Assembly (NCBI RefSeq): GCF_041435215.1
Contig: NZ_CP108394.1
Location: 1,798,001 to 1,862,000, forward strand
DNA from: Streptomyces sp. NBC_01314
GTDB taxonomy: Bacteria; Actinomycetota; Actinomycetes; Streptomycetales; Streptomycetaceae
Direction of reading: 5' to 3'
DNA length: 64,000 nucleotides
Under the pieces are notes generated by a model that worked only from the letters and a program-made list of their open reading frames with translations, was not told the origin of the DNA and ran no database searches. How positions within the stretch are numbered: the stretch's first letter is position 1; each line of letters begins with the position of its first letter. Below, piece by piece: positions 15,230-24,147 of the stretch. A program made the position numbers and the translations under genes.

Positions 15230-16968
15230 GCCCCCGCCCTCGGCGTCAGCCGCAGCACGGTGCCCTCGCCGTTGGCCGACAGGAGGAGGGTCCCGTCCGG
15301 GGCGGCCGCGAGGCCCGCGAAACGGCGGGCCATGCCGGGCATGATGTCCGCGAACAGGGCCGGTTCGGTGCGGGGGACGACACCCGGGGGCGGCCCGACC
15401 GGCAGGTCCTCCGCGTCGATCCGGCTCTCCCCCGTGGTGAGGGAGAGCGCGCGAAGCCTGCGCTGCCCGGTCTCCACCACGAACAGCTCCTCGCCCAGGA
15501 CCGCCAGCCCCTGGGGGGCGCCGAGCCCGTCCGCGACGAGGGCCGTCCTGCCGTCCGCCTCGATGCGGAGCACCGTCCCGAGCCGTTCCTCGCTGACGTA
15601 GAGGCGGCCCTCCGCGTCGAAGGCCACGTCCGTGGGCCGGTCGAGGCCGTCGGCGAGCACGGTCACAGATCCGGTCCCGGATCCGGAGCCGGAATCGGAG
15701 TCGGAATCGGAGCCGGAGCCGGAGTCGTCCTCGTCCCCGATGGCCACGACCCGGCCCGCGCCCGTCTCGGCCACCACGAGCGAGCCGTCCGTTCCGACCG
15801 CGATGCCGATGGGCCGGTTCAGCCCCCGTGCCCGCTCCCGGACCGCCCCGCTCACGGTGTCGTACGTCTGCACCATGCCGAACTGCGAGGTGTAGTGCAG
15901 CAGTTGGCCGTCGGAGGTGATGCCGTGGGCGAACGGCATCAGGAGGTGGGTCCGCACACCTCCGGGCCCCGCCTCCAAAGACGCGCCGACCGGCTCGCCC
16001 TCGTCGGTGGCCGCCGGGCTCGCCAGCCGGTAGTGGTCGGCGGCGTAGACCGTACCGCCGAGGTCGATCGTCACGCCGTAGGGGCCGTCGAGGCCGCGGC
16101 GCACGATCTCGCGGATGCGGCCGTCGGGCAGCAGCTCGGTGACGCCGCCGCTGGCGAAGCTGGAGACGAACATGCGGTTCTCGGCGTCGAACGCCGCGTT
16201 GTCCAGGCCCTTCAGACCGCTGGTGACGAGCGTGCGGGTACCGCCGCCGTGCAGGTCGATGCGGGTGACGATGCCCTCGACGCCCCGGGAGACGACGTGC
16301 AGGACACCACCCTGGTCGAAGCGGACCGCGACCGGCTCGTGCACGTCCTCGGCGACCACCTCGGGCGTCCCGCCGTCCGGCGGGATGCGCCAGACCTGCC
16401 CGGTGATCATGTGCGGGTAGTAGATGTGGCCGTCCGGGCCGCGCTGCATCGCGTTGCCGAGGGCCAGGCCGGCGGTGAGCACCACCGGGTCGCCGCCGTC
16501 CGGGAACAGCTCCATCAGACGGCCGTCGGGCTTCATCTCGTTGATGAAGAGCCGGTCCCCGATACACGTGATGCCGTTGGGGTTGGTCACGTCGTCGGTG
16601 ACGAGGCTGTACTCCCCCGCCGGGCTCCGCCGCCACACCCGGCCCGGCACCAGGTCGGTTATGTACATCGAGCCGTCGGCGCCGAAGGCGAGGTCGTCCG
16701 GCGACTGCACCGGGCTGTCCATCGGGACGACGACGTCGACGTCCCCGGACGCCGGGTCGACGGCGCTGATCTGCCCGGCGAGGAACTGCGCCACGTACAG
16801 CCGCCCGTCGGGGCCGAACGCGACCCCGTTCGAACCCCACAGCGGGTTGGGCGGGTTGAGGCGCCGTGCCTGCCAACGGGTGCTGCTGGTACGGAGTTCG
16901 CCGGTCTCGTCGTACCGGTTGGACCGGGCCGCCGTGCCCTCTTCCGAGGCGGTCGTCTCAGCGGTCAT
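15214..16968 (-). CDS. SMP-30/gluconolactonase/LRE-like beta-propeller protein
   Basis: The 584-residue product is built from repeated NHL/SMP-30 blades (GVAFGPDGRLYVAQ, LAFGADGSMYITD, GPYGVTIDLGGTVYAADHY, VAFDAEGRLYVSEE). It is roughly twice the usual 300-residue lactonase, so it may be two propellers or one large one. A low-complexity Asp/Ser/Gly linker, about 20 residues encoded near 15670-15723, separates the two halves. No signal peptide is seen. It follows the Baeyer-Villiger monooxygenase gene by 17 bases, so hydrolysis of the lactone that enzyme makes is a reasonable role but inference. The ATG at 16968 has GGAGAGGAC just upstream. Confidence 0.8.
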   Translation of the reverse strand: MTAETTASEEGTAARSNRYDETGELRTSSTRWQARRLNPPNPLWGSNGVAFGPDGRLYVAQFLAGQISAVDPASGDVDVVVPMDSPVQSPDDLAFGADGSMYITDLVPGRVWRRSPAGEYSLVTDDVTNPNGITCIGDRLFINEMKPDGRLMELFPDGGDPVVLTAGLALGNAMQRGPDGHIYYPHMITGQVWRIPPDGGTPEVVAEDVHEPVAVRFDQGGVLHVVSRGVEGIVTRIDLHGGGTRTLVTSGLKGLDNAAFDAENRMFVSSFASGGVTELLPDGRIREIVRRGLDGPYGVTIDLGGTVYAADHYRLASPAATDEGEPVGASLEAGPGGVRTHLLMPFAHGITSDGQLLHYTSQFGMVQTYDTVSGAVRERARGLNRPIGIAVGTDGSLVVAETGAGRVVAIGDEDDSGSGSDSDSDSGSGSGTGSVTVLADGLDRPTDVAFDAEGRLYVSEERLGTVLRIEADGRTALVADGLGAPQGLAVLGEELFVVETGQRRLRALSLTTGESRIDAEDLPVGPPPGVVPRTEPALFADIMPGMARRFAGLAAAPDGTLLLSANGEGTVLRLTPRAGAQSER

Positions 16969-16985
16969 GTCCTCTCCCGCCCTTC

Positions 16986-18818
16986 TCACTCGGCGCCGAC
17001 GAGCACGTCGTCCATGCCGCCGTCGGAGCGCCAGTGGCGGAGCAGTTCGTGGAAGGCGACCGGTCCGTCGCCGTACGACTCGCTGCGCTTCCTGGGCCGG
17101 CCCTCGTTGTTGTAGTAGCCGGGGGTGCACTCCGCCTGGAACCCGTGGAGGTCGGCGGCCTTCTCGCGGATCGTGGCGACCCAGGCGGCCTCTGCCTCGG
17201 CGGTCGGCTCGACGTACCGGGCGCGGCGCCTGCGGGCCTCGGCGACGACCTCGCCGACGTGGAGCGACTGCTGGTCGAGGATGTGGACGTAGTTGACGGC
17301 GCTGGCGTTCTGCATGGGGCCGAGCTGGAAGAGGTTGGGGAATCCGTGGCTGTAGAAGCCGTGGAGGGTCTTCGGGCCGGCCGTCATCCAGGTCTCCAGC
17401 AGACCGACGCCGTCCCGGCCGTACGCCGGGAGCCGCCCGGAGAGCAGCCCCGAGACACCGACCTCGAAGCCGGTGGCGAAGATGACGCAGTCCACCTCGT
17501 ACTCGATCCCGCCGACCACGACGGCCTTGTCGGTGATCCGCTCGACGCCGTGGGTGTCGGCCGTGTCCACGAGGGTGACGTTGGGCCGGTTGAAGGTCTG
17601 CAGGTAGTGGTCGCTGAAGGTGGGCCGCTTGCACATGTAGCGGTACCAGGGCTTCAGCTTGTCGGCGGTCTCCGGGTCCTCGACGATCGTCGCCACGCGG
17701 TCGCGCAGCTCGTTCATCTTCTGGAAGTCGGCGATTTCGTATGCCCGTTCGCGCTCGGCGGCCGGTACGTCCGCGTAGGCGTCGGTCGGGATGAGCTTCT
17801 CCTGGAGGCGGGCGCTGCTGGTCCAGCCGTCGTTCACCAGGTCCGTGCCGGCCCGGACGCCGGTGACGGTCTTGAGGAAGTTGTCCATACGCTGCCGCTG
17901 CCAGCCGGGGGTGAGCGTCTTCGCCCACTCCGGGTCGGTGGGCCCGTTGCCGCGTACGTCGACCGTCGAAGGGGTGCGCTGGAAGACGTACACGTGCGCC
18001 GCGTCGGCCCCGAGGTGAGGGACGACCTGGATGGCGGTGGCGCCGGTGCCGATGACGGCCACCCGCTTGTCGGCGAGCCCGGTGAGGCCGCCGTTCGCGT
18101 CGCCGCCGGTGTAGTCGTAGTCCCAGCGGCTGGTGTGGAAGGTGTGGCCCTTGAAGGTCTCGATGCCGGGGATGCCGGGGAGTTTGGGCTGGCTGAGCGT
18201 GCCGCTGGAGACGACGACATAGCGGGCGCGGATGCTGTCGCCGCGGTCGGTGGAGACGGTCCACTCCAACTCGGTCTCGTCCCAGCGCAGTTCGGTGGCG
18301 ACGGTCCGGAAGGCCGCGTCCCGGTAGAGGTCGAAGTGGCGGCCGATGGCCCGGGTGTGCTGCCGGATCTCCTCGCCCGGCGCGTACTTCCACTTCGGGA
18401 CGTAGCCCAGCTCTTCGAGCAGCGGCAGATAGATGTACGACTCGATGTCGCAGTGGATGCCGGGATAGCGGTTCCAGTACCAGGTGCCGCCGAAGTCGCC
18501 GCCCTTCTCGATCACCCGGATCGACTCGACGCCCGCCTGCCGCAGCCGGGCCGCGGCCAGCAGGCCGCCGAAGCCGCCACCGACGACGACCGCCTCGACC
18601 CGGTCGTGCAGCGGTTCGCGGGTGAACTCCTGGTCGGCGTAGGGGTCGTCGTCGTAGGAGACGAACTCACCGGCGATGCGCTGGTACTGCGCGCCGCCGT
18701 CCGGCCGGATCCGGCGTTCACGCTCGGCCCGGTACCGGGCGCGGAGCGCTTCGGGATCGAAGCCCAGCTCCTGCGGGTCGGGGGACATGGGGCCGGGCGG
18801 AGTGTGGGGGGTGGACAT
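16986..18818 (-). CDS. Flavin-containing Baeyer-Villiger monooxygenase
   Basis: The 610-residue product carries the Baeyer-Villiger fingerprint FKGHTFHTSRWD (residues 222-233, FxGxxxHxxxW), the FAD motif VVVGGGFGGL (about 77-86), GGTWYWNRYPG (110-120) and the NADPH motif VIGTGATAIQ (255-264). Length and an N-terminal extension of about 70 residues match the cyclododecanone/steroid-type group. It would insert oxygen next to a ketone to make an ester or lactone, using NADPH and O2. The start at 18818 is chosen over upstream in-frame sequence, which is low-complexity. It sits between a P450 redox chain and a lactonase-like propeller gene. Confidence 0.92.
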   Translation of the reverse strand: MSTPHTPPGPMSPDPQELGFDPEALRARYRAERERRIRPDGGAQYQRIAGEFVSYDDDPYADQEFTREPLHDRVEAVVVGGGFGGLLAAARLRQAGVESIRVIEKGGDFGGTWYWNRYPGIHCDIESYIYLPLLEELGYVPKWKYAPGEEIRQHTRAIGRHFDLYRDAAFRTVATELRWDETELEWTVSTDRGDSIRARYVVVSSGTLSQPKLPGIPGIETFKGHTFHTSRWDYDYTGGDANGGLTGLADKRVAVIGTGATAIQVVPHLGADAAHVYVFQRTPSTVDVRGNGPTDPEWAKTLTPGWQRQRMDNFLKTVTGVRAGTDLVNDGWTSSARLQEKLIPTDAYADVPAAERERAYEIADFQKMNELRDRVATIVEDPETADKLKPWYRYMCKRPTFSDHYLQTFNRPNVTLVDTADTHGVERITDKAVVVGGIEYEVDCVIFATGFEVGVSGLLSGRLPAYGRDGVGLLETWMTAGPKTLHGFYSHGFPNLFQLGPMQNASAVNYVHILDQQSLHVGEVVAEARRRRARYVEPTAEAEAAWVATIREKAADLHGFQAECTPGYYNNEGRPRKRSESYGDGPVAFHELLRHWRSDGGMDDVLVGAE

Positions 18819-18997
18819 CGGTGTCCTCTCTGCGGTCCTGATACGTCTGTTGTGGAGATGTGCAGTTGTGGTTGGTGCGGAGTTGTGGGTGGCGCGGAGT
18901 TGCAGGTGGTGCGGTGGTGCGCTGCAGTGCCGCGCCGTGGTGTCAGGCCGAACCGCCACGCCCATGCCGCCGGTGGGTGGCGGTGGCGGTGGCCATG
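18819..18997. other. G/T-rich spacer with imperfect short repeats
   Basis: The 179 bases between the monooxygenase and ferredoxin-reductase genes contain repeated GTGCGGAGTTG and GGTGGTGCGG-like words on the + strand and no frame with a recognisable protein. It may separate the P450 block and the monooxygenase block into two transcripts. Confidence 0.5.
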
Positions 18998-20245
18998 TCA
19001 CGCGACCGGTCGGGTCGCTGTTCCATCATGGTCGGCCGACTCCCGCACAGTCGCTGTGTCGTCGGATATCGCCTCGTGCCACAGCGCACCCGACGCGATG
19101 GCCTGCCGCCACTGCCGGATCGCCTTGGGCGGCATACCGACCGCGAGGGCGCCGGTGATCCGGTCGCCGGTGCGGTAGACAGCCACGAACCGGCGTTCGG
19201 CCAGGTCCCCGTCGACGACGGCGACCTCGTCGTGGCCGCGCAGATGGCCGTAGGCCTGAACCTTCATGTCGTACTGGTCGGACCAGAAGTACGGCACCGG
19301 CGCGAACGGCTTGCGCGCCTCGCGCCCGAGCAGGTTGCGGGCGACCGCCATGCCCTGCTCGCCGGCGTTCGTACGGTGCTCGACGCGCATCGAGGTGCCG
19401 AACAGCGGGTTGTACCAGCGGGCGACATCACCGGCCGCGTATACTCCCCCAGCCTCCGGCCGGGGGGACCCCCAGGCAGCCTCGCAGTACTCGTCGCACA
19501 GCACGCCGTCGCCGACAGCAAGGCCGCTGTCCGCCAGCCACTCGGTGTTGGGCAGCGAACCGACGGCGACCAGCACCTCGTCGGCCTCGACCGTCCCGCC
19601 GTCCGCGAGCCGCACCCCGCCCGCGGTGACTTCGGTGACGGTGACGCCGGTACGCAGGTCCACCCCGTGTTCGAGATGGGCCCGGGACAGCACCGCGCCG
19701 ACCTGCCCGCCGACCGCGTGCGCCAGCGGCACCGGCGCCGGTTCGAGAAGAGTGACCTTCGCACCGAGCCGCCAGGCGACGGCCGCGGCCTCCGCGCCGA
19801 GGAACCCGGCTCCGACCACGACCAGCCGCGTCCCCGGTGTCAGCCGCTCCCGCAGTGACAGGGCGTCGCCCAGCGTACGCAGCACATGCGCGCCCTCACC
19901 GGGCAGCCGCCGCGGCCGTACGCCGGTGGCGATGACCAGCCCGTCGTACGGCACCGAATCGCCGTCGGCGAGCCGCACCTGACGTTCTCTCAGGTCGAGA
20001 CCGGTCGCGGCGACCCCGAGACGCAGGTCCAGGTCGAGCCCGTCGAGGTGGGCCGGGGTGCGCAGGGTCAGCCGGTCGGTGTCCCACTCCGCCGCGAGGA
20101 GCTGCTTGGACAGCGGGGGCCGGTCGTACGGGGCGTGGGGTTCGTCGCCGACGAGGGTGAGCGTGCCGTCGTAGCCCTCGCGGCGCAGCGTCTCGGCCGC
20201 CGCGAGTCCGGCGGCCGAGGCGCCCACGACGAGGATCCGCCTCAC
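18998..20245 (-). CDS. NAD(P)H:ferredoxin reductase (rubredoxin/putidaredoxin reductase type)
   Basis: The 415-residue product starts VRRILVVGASAAGLAAAETL (FAD site) and continues with YDRPPLSKQLL, ATGVRPRRLPG, the NAD site LVVVGAGFLGAEAAAV, and VYAAGDVARWYNPLFG. A C-terminal reductase domain with PYFWSDQYDMKVQAYG is typical of putidaredoxin reductases. The GTG start overlaps the ferredoxin stop (GTGA), so the two are coupled. It should pass electrons from NAD(P)H to the adjacent ferredoxin for the P450. Confidence 0.92.
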   Translation of the reverse strand: MRRILVVGASAAGLAAAETLRREGYDGTLTLVGDEPHAPYDRPPLSKQLLAAEWDTDRLTLRTPAHLDGLDLDLRLGVAATGLDLRERQVRLADGDSVPYDGLVIATGVRPRRLPGEGAHVLRTLGDALSLRERLTPGTRLVVVGAGFLGAEAAAVAWRLGAKVTLLEPAPVPLAHAVGGQVGAVLSRAHLEHGVDLRTGVTVTEVTAGGVRLADGGTVEADEVLVAVGSLPNTEWLADSGLAVGDGVLCDEYCEAAWGSPRPEAGGVYAAGDVARWYNPLFGTSMRVEHRTNAGEQGMAVARNLLGREARKPFAPVPYFWSDQYDMKVQAYGHLRGHDEVAVVDGDLAERRFVAVYRTGDRITGALAVGMPPKAIRQWRQAIASGALWHEAISDDTATVRESADHDGTATRPVA

Positions 20246-20439
20246 TGGTCCACCAGTCGGATCGCGGCGGCGGGGCAGACCGCGATGGCCTCCCGTACGC
20301 CGTCCATGAGGTCGTCGGCGGGGTGCTCCTCCAGCAGGATCGCGACGCCGTCGTCGTCCCGCTGGTCGAACACCTCGGGAGAGGCCATCACACACTGGCC
20401 GGAGGCCACACACTTGGGCTCGTCGAGTTCCACACGCAT
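20242..20439 (-). CDS. Small 3Fe-4S ferredoxin of a P450 system
   Basis: The 65-residue product has Cys10-x5-Cys16 and Cys55-Pro with no cysteine in the second cluster position (SGQCVMAS, so CxxxxxC). That is the pattern of the 3Fe-4S ferredoxins that serve Streptomyces CYP105-type enzymes. It lies 35 bases after the P450 gene and overlaps the reductase gene by four bases. The order P450 - ferredoxin - reductase gives a complete class I electron chain. It is too short for easy confusion with other families. Confidence 0.93.
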   Translation of the reverse strand: MRVELDEPKCVASGQCVMASPEVFDQRDDDGVAILLEEHPADDLMDGVREAIAVCPAAAIRLVDQ

Positions 20440-20474
20440 GGGTTGCTCCTCAGTTCTCGGTACTTGTGGGGGTG

Positions 20475-21719
20475 TCACCAGGTCACGGGCAGGCACTTCA
20501 CGCCGTACGCGGTCCCGGTGTGGTTGAACGCCAACTGTTCGACCGGGGCGGCGGGGCTCAGGGTGGGGATGCGCTTGTAGAGCGTGCCGTAGACGACCTG
20601 GAGCTCCAGACGGGCCAGGTTCTGGCCCAGGCACTGGTGGGGGCCGTATCCGAACGCGTTGTGCTGGCGGGCGGGGCGGCTCAGGTCCAGTCGCTCGGCC
20701 TCGGGGAATGCGTTCGGGTCCCAGTTGGCGGTCTGGAGGTCGAAGAGGATGCCGTCGCCCTTGCGGATGACCTGGCCGCCGATCTCGATGTCGTCCTTGG
20801 CCACGCGGCGCAGGCCCGTCTGGACGATGGAGAGGTAGCGCAGCAGTTCGTCGACGGCGCCGTTGATGACCTTCGGGTCGTCGGTCTCGCGCAACACCGC
20901 GAGCTGGTCGGGGTGCTCGAACAGGGCGAGGGTCCCGAGGCTGATCATCGTGGCGGTGGTCTCGTGCCCGGCGATCAGCATGGCGACGCCCATGTTGACG
21001 GCCTCTTCGTGCGCCATCTCGCCGCTCTTGACCCGGCCGGCCATCTCCGACAGCACGTCGTCGGCCGGCTCGGCGAGCTTCTCCCGGAACAGCGTGTCCA
21101 GGTACTGGCCCAGAGCACGGCCGGCCAGGCCCGCCTCCTCCGGCGAGAGGGAGCTGTCGAGGACACGGTTGCTGTTCTCCTGGAAGAACTCGTGGTCCCT
21201 GTACGGCACTCCGAGCAGCTCGGCGATGACCAGCGACGGAACGGGCAGGGCCAGAGCGGTCAGCAGGTCGGCCGGGTTGGGGCCGGCCAGCATGGCGTCG
21301 ATCAGGTCGTCGACGATCTTCTGCACGGCCGGGCGCATCGCCTCGATCCGCTTCACCAGGAACGGCGCGTTGACCGAGCGGCGCAGCCGGGTGTGCTCGG
21401 GCGCGTCCGTGTTGGTGATGAGCTTCGGGGTGTGCGGGGCGATGGCCGCCCGGTGGGCGTTGACATGGGGGAAGTCCGGCTCGTGGTCGTCGTTGCTGAC
21501 GCGCGGGTCCGTGAGCAGGGTCCGCTGGTCGGCGTGGCGGGTGATCAGCCACGGGGTGCTGCCGTTCCAGATCCGCACCTTGGTGATCGGCTGGTCACCG
21601 CCGCGCAGCTCCGCCGCGGCGGGCGGCGGTGCGAGCGGGCAGCCCGTCGCCCTGGGCATCGGGTACTCGGGGCACTGTCCGCTCGTGCCGGACGCGGCGT
21701 CGGTCAGTGTGTCGGCCAT
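20475..21719 (-). CDS. Cytochrome P450, CYP105-like
   Basis: The 414-residue product has the I-helix AGHETTATM, the ExxR motif ELLRYL, and the heme loop FGYGPHQCLGQNLAR with Cys363 as thiolate ligand. The opening TGCPLAPPP and overall length match bacterial soluble P450s close to CYP105. It would hydroxylate or otherwise oxidise a small hydrophobic molecule, fed by the two following redox genes. With the Baeyer-Villiger enzyme downstream, the simplest story is hydroxylation, oxidation to a ketone by a dehydrogenase (SDR or ADH at 24-26 kb), then ester or lactone formation. That sequence of steps is inference. Confidence 0.93.
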   Translation of the reverse strand: MADTLTDAASGTSGQCPEYPMPRATGCPLAPPPAAAELRGGDQPITKVRIWNGSTPWLITRHADQRTLLTDPRVSNDDHEPDFPHVNAHRAAIAPHTPKLITNTDAPEHTRLRRSVNAPFLVKRIEAMRPAVQKIVDDLIDAMLAGPNPADLLTALALPVPSLVIAELLGVPYRDHEFFQENSNRVLDSSLSPEEAGLAGRALGQYLDTLFREKLAEPADDVLSEMAGRVKSGEMAHEEAVNMGVAMLIAGHETTATMISLGTLALFEHPDQLAVLRETDDPKVINGAVDELLRYLSIVQTGLRRVAKDDIEIGGQVIRKGDGILFDLQTANWDPNAFPEAERLDLSRPARQHNAFGYGPHQCLGQNLARLELQVVYGTLYKRIPTLSPAAPVEQLAFNHTGTAYGVKCLPVTW

Positions 21720-21794
21720 GGTCTCTCCTCGGTGGTGGGGGCTCCGGGGGGAGCGCCGGGGGATGCTTCGAGGGCCTCGATGAGCACATGCAAA

Positions 21795-21806
21795 CAGATC
21801 GGTCTG
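21795..21806. promoter_or_regulatory. Short palindrome upstream of the P450 gene, possible TetR-type operator
   Basis: CAGATCGGTCTG (arms CAGA/TCTG, preceded by AAA) lies 76 bases before the P450 start. It resembles TetR/AcrR-family sites, but no TetR gene is in the window, so the regulator is unknown. Confidence 0.4.
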
Positions 21807-21970
21807 ACGGCTGCCGGTCAGTCACCTGACAGAAAGCTGACGTGACCCGGATCACAGTCCGGGGCGTGATGGCCAGTCGCGTGGGGCGAAGATTCGGCCA
21901 CAACCAGCTTCCACCGGGCATGAGTTGCTGTCCATGGAATGTCCGGGGCCAGGGCTGCGGAGACGGAGAC

Positions 21971-22000
21971 GGGTGGCGCCAGAGCAGTCTGGCGCCACCC
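21971..22000 (-). terminator. Hairpin terminator after the response-regulator gene
   Basis: Perfect 13-bp arms (GGGTGGCGCCAGA at 21971-21983 and its complement at 21988-22000) enclose a GCAG tetraloop, 80 bases past the stop of the leftward response-regulator gene. The rest of the 360-base gap (21720-22080) holds the P450 promoter region and no gene I can see. Confidence 0.75.
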
Positions 22001-22080
22001 TTCCGGCAGCCTCACGGGGGCCACGCGCTCCGATGCGTTCCGGACATATTTGCTTCTCGGAGTGCCCACGGAAACTACGC

Positions 22081-22815
22081 TCAGTATTCCTGGTCACCGG
22101 ATCTGCCGAGCCAGTAGCCGAAGCCCCGGCGGGTGTGGATCAACGGGGGGACCTCGCGGTCCACCTTGCGGCGGAGGCGGGAGACCAACTGCTCGATGGC
22201 GTTGTCGCCGTGGAAGTCGCCCCACACGTAGCGGCCGATCTGCTCCTTCGACAGCACCTTGTGGGCGTTGACCAAGAGGTAGCGCAGCAGCCGGTACTCC
22301 GCCGGGGTGAGGTTCAACGCCCGGCCCGCGCGCAGGGCCTGACAGGCGGGGTCGTCCAGGACCAGGTCGCCGTACGACAGTTCGCTGTCCCGCCGGACGG
22401 GATTTCGGCCGCGCAGCAGGACCTGGGCGCGGGCCAGGACCTCGGCGATGCGGAAGGGCTTGGTGACGTAGTCCTGCTCTCCGAGGCCGACTTCCGGGAC
22501 AAGCTTGCCGAGGGAGTCGTACTGCGTCAGGAACAGCACGGGTGGGCGGTGGGCCACGGGGCGGCGCTCCCTCCCCAGGTCCTCCAGGTCCGGCAGTGCC
22601 AGGTCGAGCACGACCAGGTCGAAGCGCTGCTCGGTGAGGCGTGCCACCGCGTCCGTTCCCGACTCCGTCGTGTGAATGCGGTATCCCGCCAACTCCAGCG
22701 TGGTGGAGAGTAATTCGGCGGTGTCCGGATCGTGCACCACGACCAGGACGTGCTGGCCCGCACCCCGGGGGAGCGACGGTTTTTCGCTGGCACTGCCGTA
22801 CATGGTCAAGGCCAT
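22081..22815 (-). CDS. Orphan OmpR-family response regulator with degenerate acidic pocket
   Basis: The 244-residue product has a receiver domain (phosphorylatable Asp in VVLDLALPDL, Thr in LFLTQYDS, Lys in YVTKPF) and a C-terminal winged helix (LTPAEYRLLRYLLVNAHKVL, SRLRRKVD, IHTRRGFGYWL). The first-strand acidic pair that binds magnesium, normally DD or ED, reads VVVHDPD, so one acid is a histidine. No histidine kinase is adjacent. It may work with weak or no phosphorylation. An internal ATG at 22803 is an alternative start. Confidence 0.85.
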   Translation of the reverse strand: MALTMYGSASEKPSLPRGAGQHVLVVVHDPDTAELLSTTLELAGYRIHTTESGTDAVARLTEQRFDLVVLDLALPDLEDLGRERRPVAHRPPVLFLTQYDSLGKLVPEVGLGEQDYVTKPFRIAEVLARAQVLLRGRNPVRRDSELSYGDLVLDDPACQALRAGRALNLTPAEYRLLRYLLVNAHKVLSKEQIGRYVWGDFHGDNAIEQLVSRLRRKVDREVPPLIHTRRGFGYWLGRSGDQEY

Positions 22816-23283
22816 TCGCGTAGGGCTCTTTTCGTTGTGGCGGATGCGGATGCGGATGCGTGTGGCGTGTGGTTGTTCTCGCGGTTCCCCGCGCCCCTGT
22901 TGGGGCGCGCGTGGCCCGGGGTGTGGGTCGGGACCATGCCGGTGCGGAGAGCCCGTCGGTTTGGTGGCCTATTGCTCGGGGGTGGGCGGGGAACCGTCCT
23001 CCGGGCCGCCGTGCGCGACGGGCCGCCACGCACCGGCATGGCCCCTTCCGCCCCGGGGCGGCTTCTCGCCGTCGTGGCGGGTTCGGGTTCTCCGGGTCCG
23101 CCGCGATTCGCACTCCGCGCCCCTCGCCTCCCACTCGCGCCTCCGCACTCCTCGTCCCCCGGTTCGCTCCATGAGCACCTGCTCGACGGCGACCTCCTCC
23201 TTGCGCCCCGCCCCCACCCGTTCCGCGCCCCTCCCAACGGGACGGCCGAAGCCGGGACTTGCCCCTTCGGCCCTGCCTCGCCC
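22816..23283. other. Intergenic stretch with a REP-like element and no recognised gene
   Basis: The 468 bases upstream of the response regulator contain short GCGGAT repeats (about 22839-22858), the REP-like element at 22878-22910 and GC-rich sequence without a convincing protein in any frame. Confidence 0.5.
22878..22910. repeat. REP-like palindrome (degenerate copy)
   Basis: The sequence CGCGGTTCCCCGCGCCCC followed by TGTTGGGGCGCG has 8-bp perfect inner arms (22890-22897 and 22902-22909) and most of the family core, but lacks the distal AACTGCGCGA half. Confidence 0.7.
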
Positions 23284-23811
23284 TCAGCCGGCGGCATCCG
23301 GGGGGCGCTCGCCACGGCCCTGTTTCTCGTCCAGGGCGTGGGTGCGGAACACCTCGGCCATCCGCTGGAAGAGCGTGGCGAGTTGGCGGATGTGGTCGGG
23401 GGGCCAGTCGGCGAGGGCCAGACGCATGCCGACCGCGCCGGCTTCGCGGATGCGGTCGATGGCCTGTTGGCCGCCGGGGGTGAGGCGGACGCGCAGGGCG
23501 CGGCGGTTGCCGGGATCGGCGACGCGGGTGACGTAGCCGGACTTCTCCAACTGCTGTACCTGGCGGGTGACATGGGAGGCCTCGACATCGAGTCGGCCCG
23601 CCAGCTCCCCCGGGCGCAACGGCTCGGAGTCGGCGACCTGTCGGAGCAGTGCCACGGCAGCCCGGTCCAGCGGTACTCCGGCGAGGGCCATCAGCCGCTC
23701 GTGCCGGCGGACACTGGTACTCAGATAGGTGATCCGTGCCAGAGCCCGTTCGATCTCGATCACTTCCGGGGAAGTGGGACCGGCCGTCGGCGGCGATGGG
23801 GACATGGACAT
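23284..23811 (-). CDS. MarR-family transcriptional regulator (paralogue 2)
   Basis: The 175-residue product has the MarR winged helix with recognition segment LDVEASHVTRQVQQL and wing DPGNRRALRVRLTPGG. It is closely related to the MarR protein at 6977-7513. The start at 23811 is placed after GAGGAGAG; a GTG three bases upstream is equally possible, while the longer frame up to 23880 runs through the operator boxes and is rejected. Three copies of the shared 17-bp box lie directly upstream (23828-23903), between this gene and the SDR gene at 24148. Confidence 0.88.
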   Translation of the reverse strand: MSMSPSPPTAGPTSPEVIEIERALARITYLSTSVRRHERLMALAGVPLDRAAVALLRQVADSEPLRPGELAGRLDVEASHVTRQVQQLEKSGYVTRVADPGNRRALRVRLTPGGQQAIDRIREAGAVGMRLALADWPPDHIRQLATLFQRMAEVFRTHALDEKQGRGERPPDAAG

Positions 23812-23827
23812 CACCCTACTCTCCTCG

Positions 23828-23844
23828 TTGCCTAACTCAAGCAA
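23828..23844. promoter_or_regulatory. MarR operator box (copy 2)
   Basis: TTGCCTAACTCAAGCAA sits next to the ribosome-binding site of the MarR gene, so binding here would block its transcription. Confidence 0.8.
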
Positions 23845-23858
23845 TTCAATCGCCTCGA

Positions 23859-23875
23859 TTGCTTGACTCAAGTAA
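23859..23875. promoter_or_regulatory. MarR operator box (copy 3)
   Basis: TTGCTTGACTCAAGTAA differs from the ideal palindrome at one base. Its centre is 31 bases from copy 2 and 28 from copy 4, about three helical turns, which would place bound dimers on the same face of the DNA. Confidence 0.82.
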
Positions 23876-23886
23876 GTCATATACGC

Positions 23887-23903
23887 TTGCCTAACTCAAG
23901 CAA
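23887..23903. promoter_or_regulatory. MarR operator box (copy 4)
   Basis: TTGCCTAACTCAAGCAA is identical to copy 2. It lies nearest the SDR gene, 244 bases before its start. The intervening spacer (23904-24147) has no recognisable gene. Confidence 0.8.
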
Positions 23904-24147
23904 GACGAGCCGGGCAGCCGATCACCTCCCCCGGCCGAACGAACACCGCACCGCCCGCCCCCGCCCCCGCACGGGACCAACCCAGACGGAAGACAGGCCG
24001 CGCCGATGAGGTGAGCGCGGCATGGCCGACGCGGTCCTGCACTCCCTCGGGGCGCACCCATGAGCCACCGGACCACTGATCGTGGGCCGGTCCTGGCGGA
24101 CATCCTCCGCCCGGCGACCGGCCCACCCGACGAAAGAGGAACAGTTC

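Noticed and set aside
14194..17115. A very long plus-strand open frame across the LysR and SMP-30 genes
   Set aside because: It crosses two real genes in other frames and shows only Arg/Gly/Ala-rich sequence.
24082..24147. Earlier in-frame start for the SDR gene
   Set aside because: The extra residues have no family match, while ATG 24148 has AAGAGGAA in place and begins the Rossmann fold at the usual distance.
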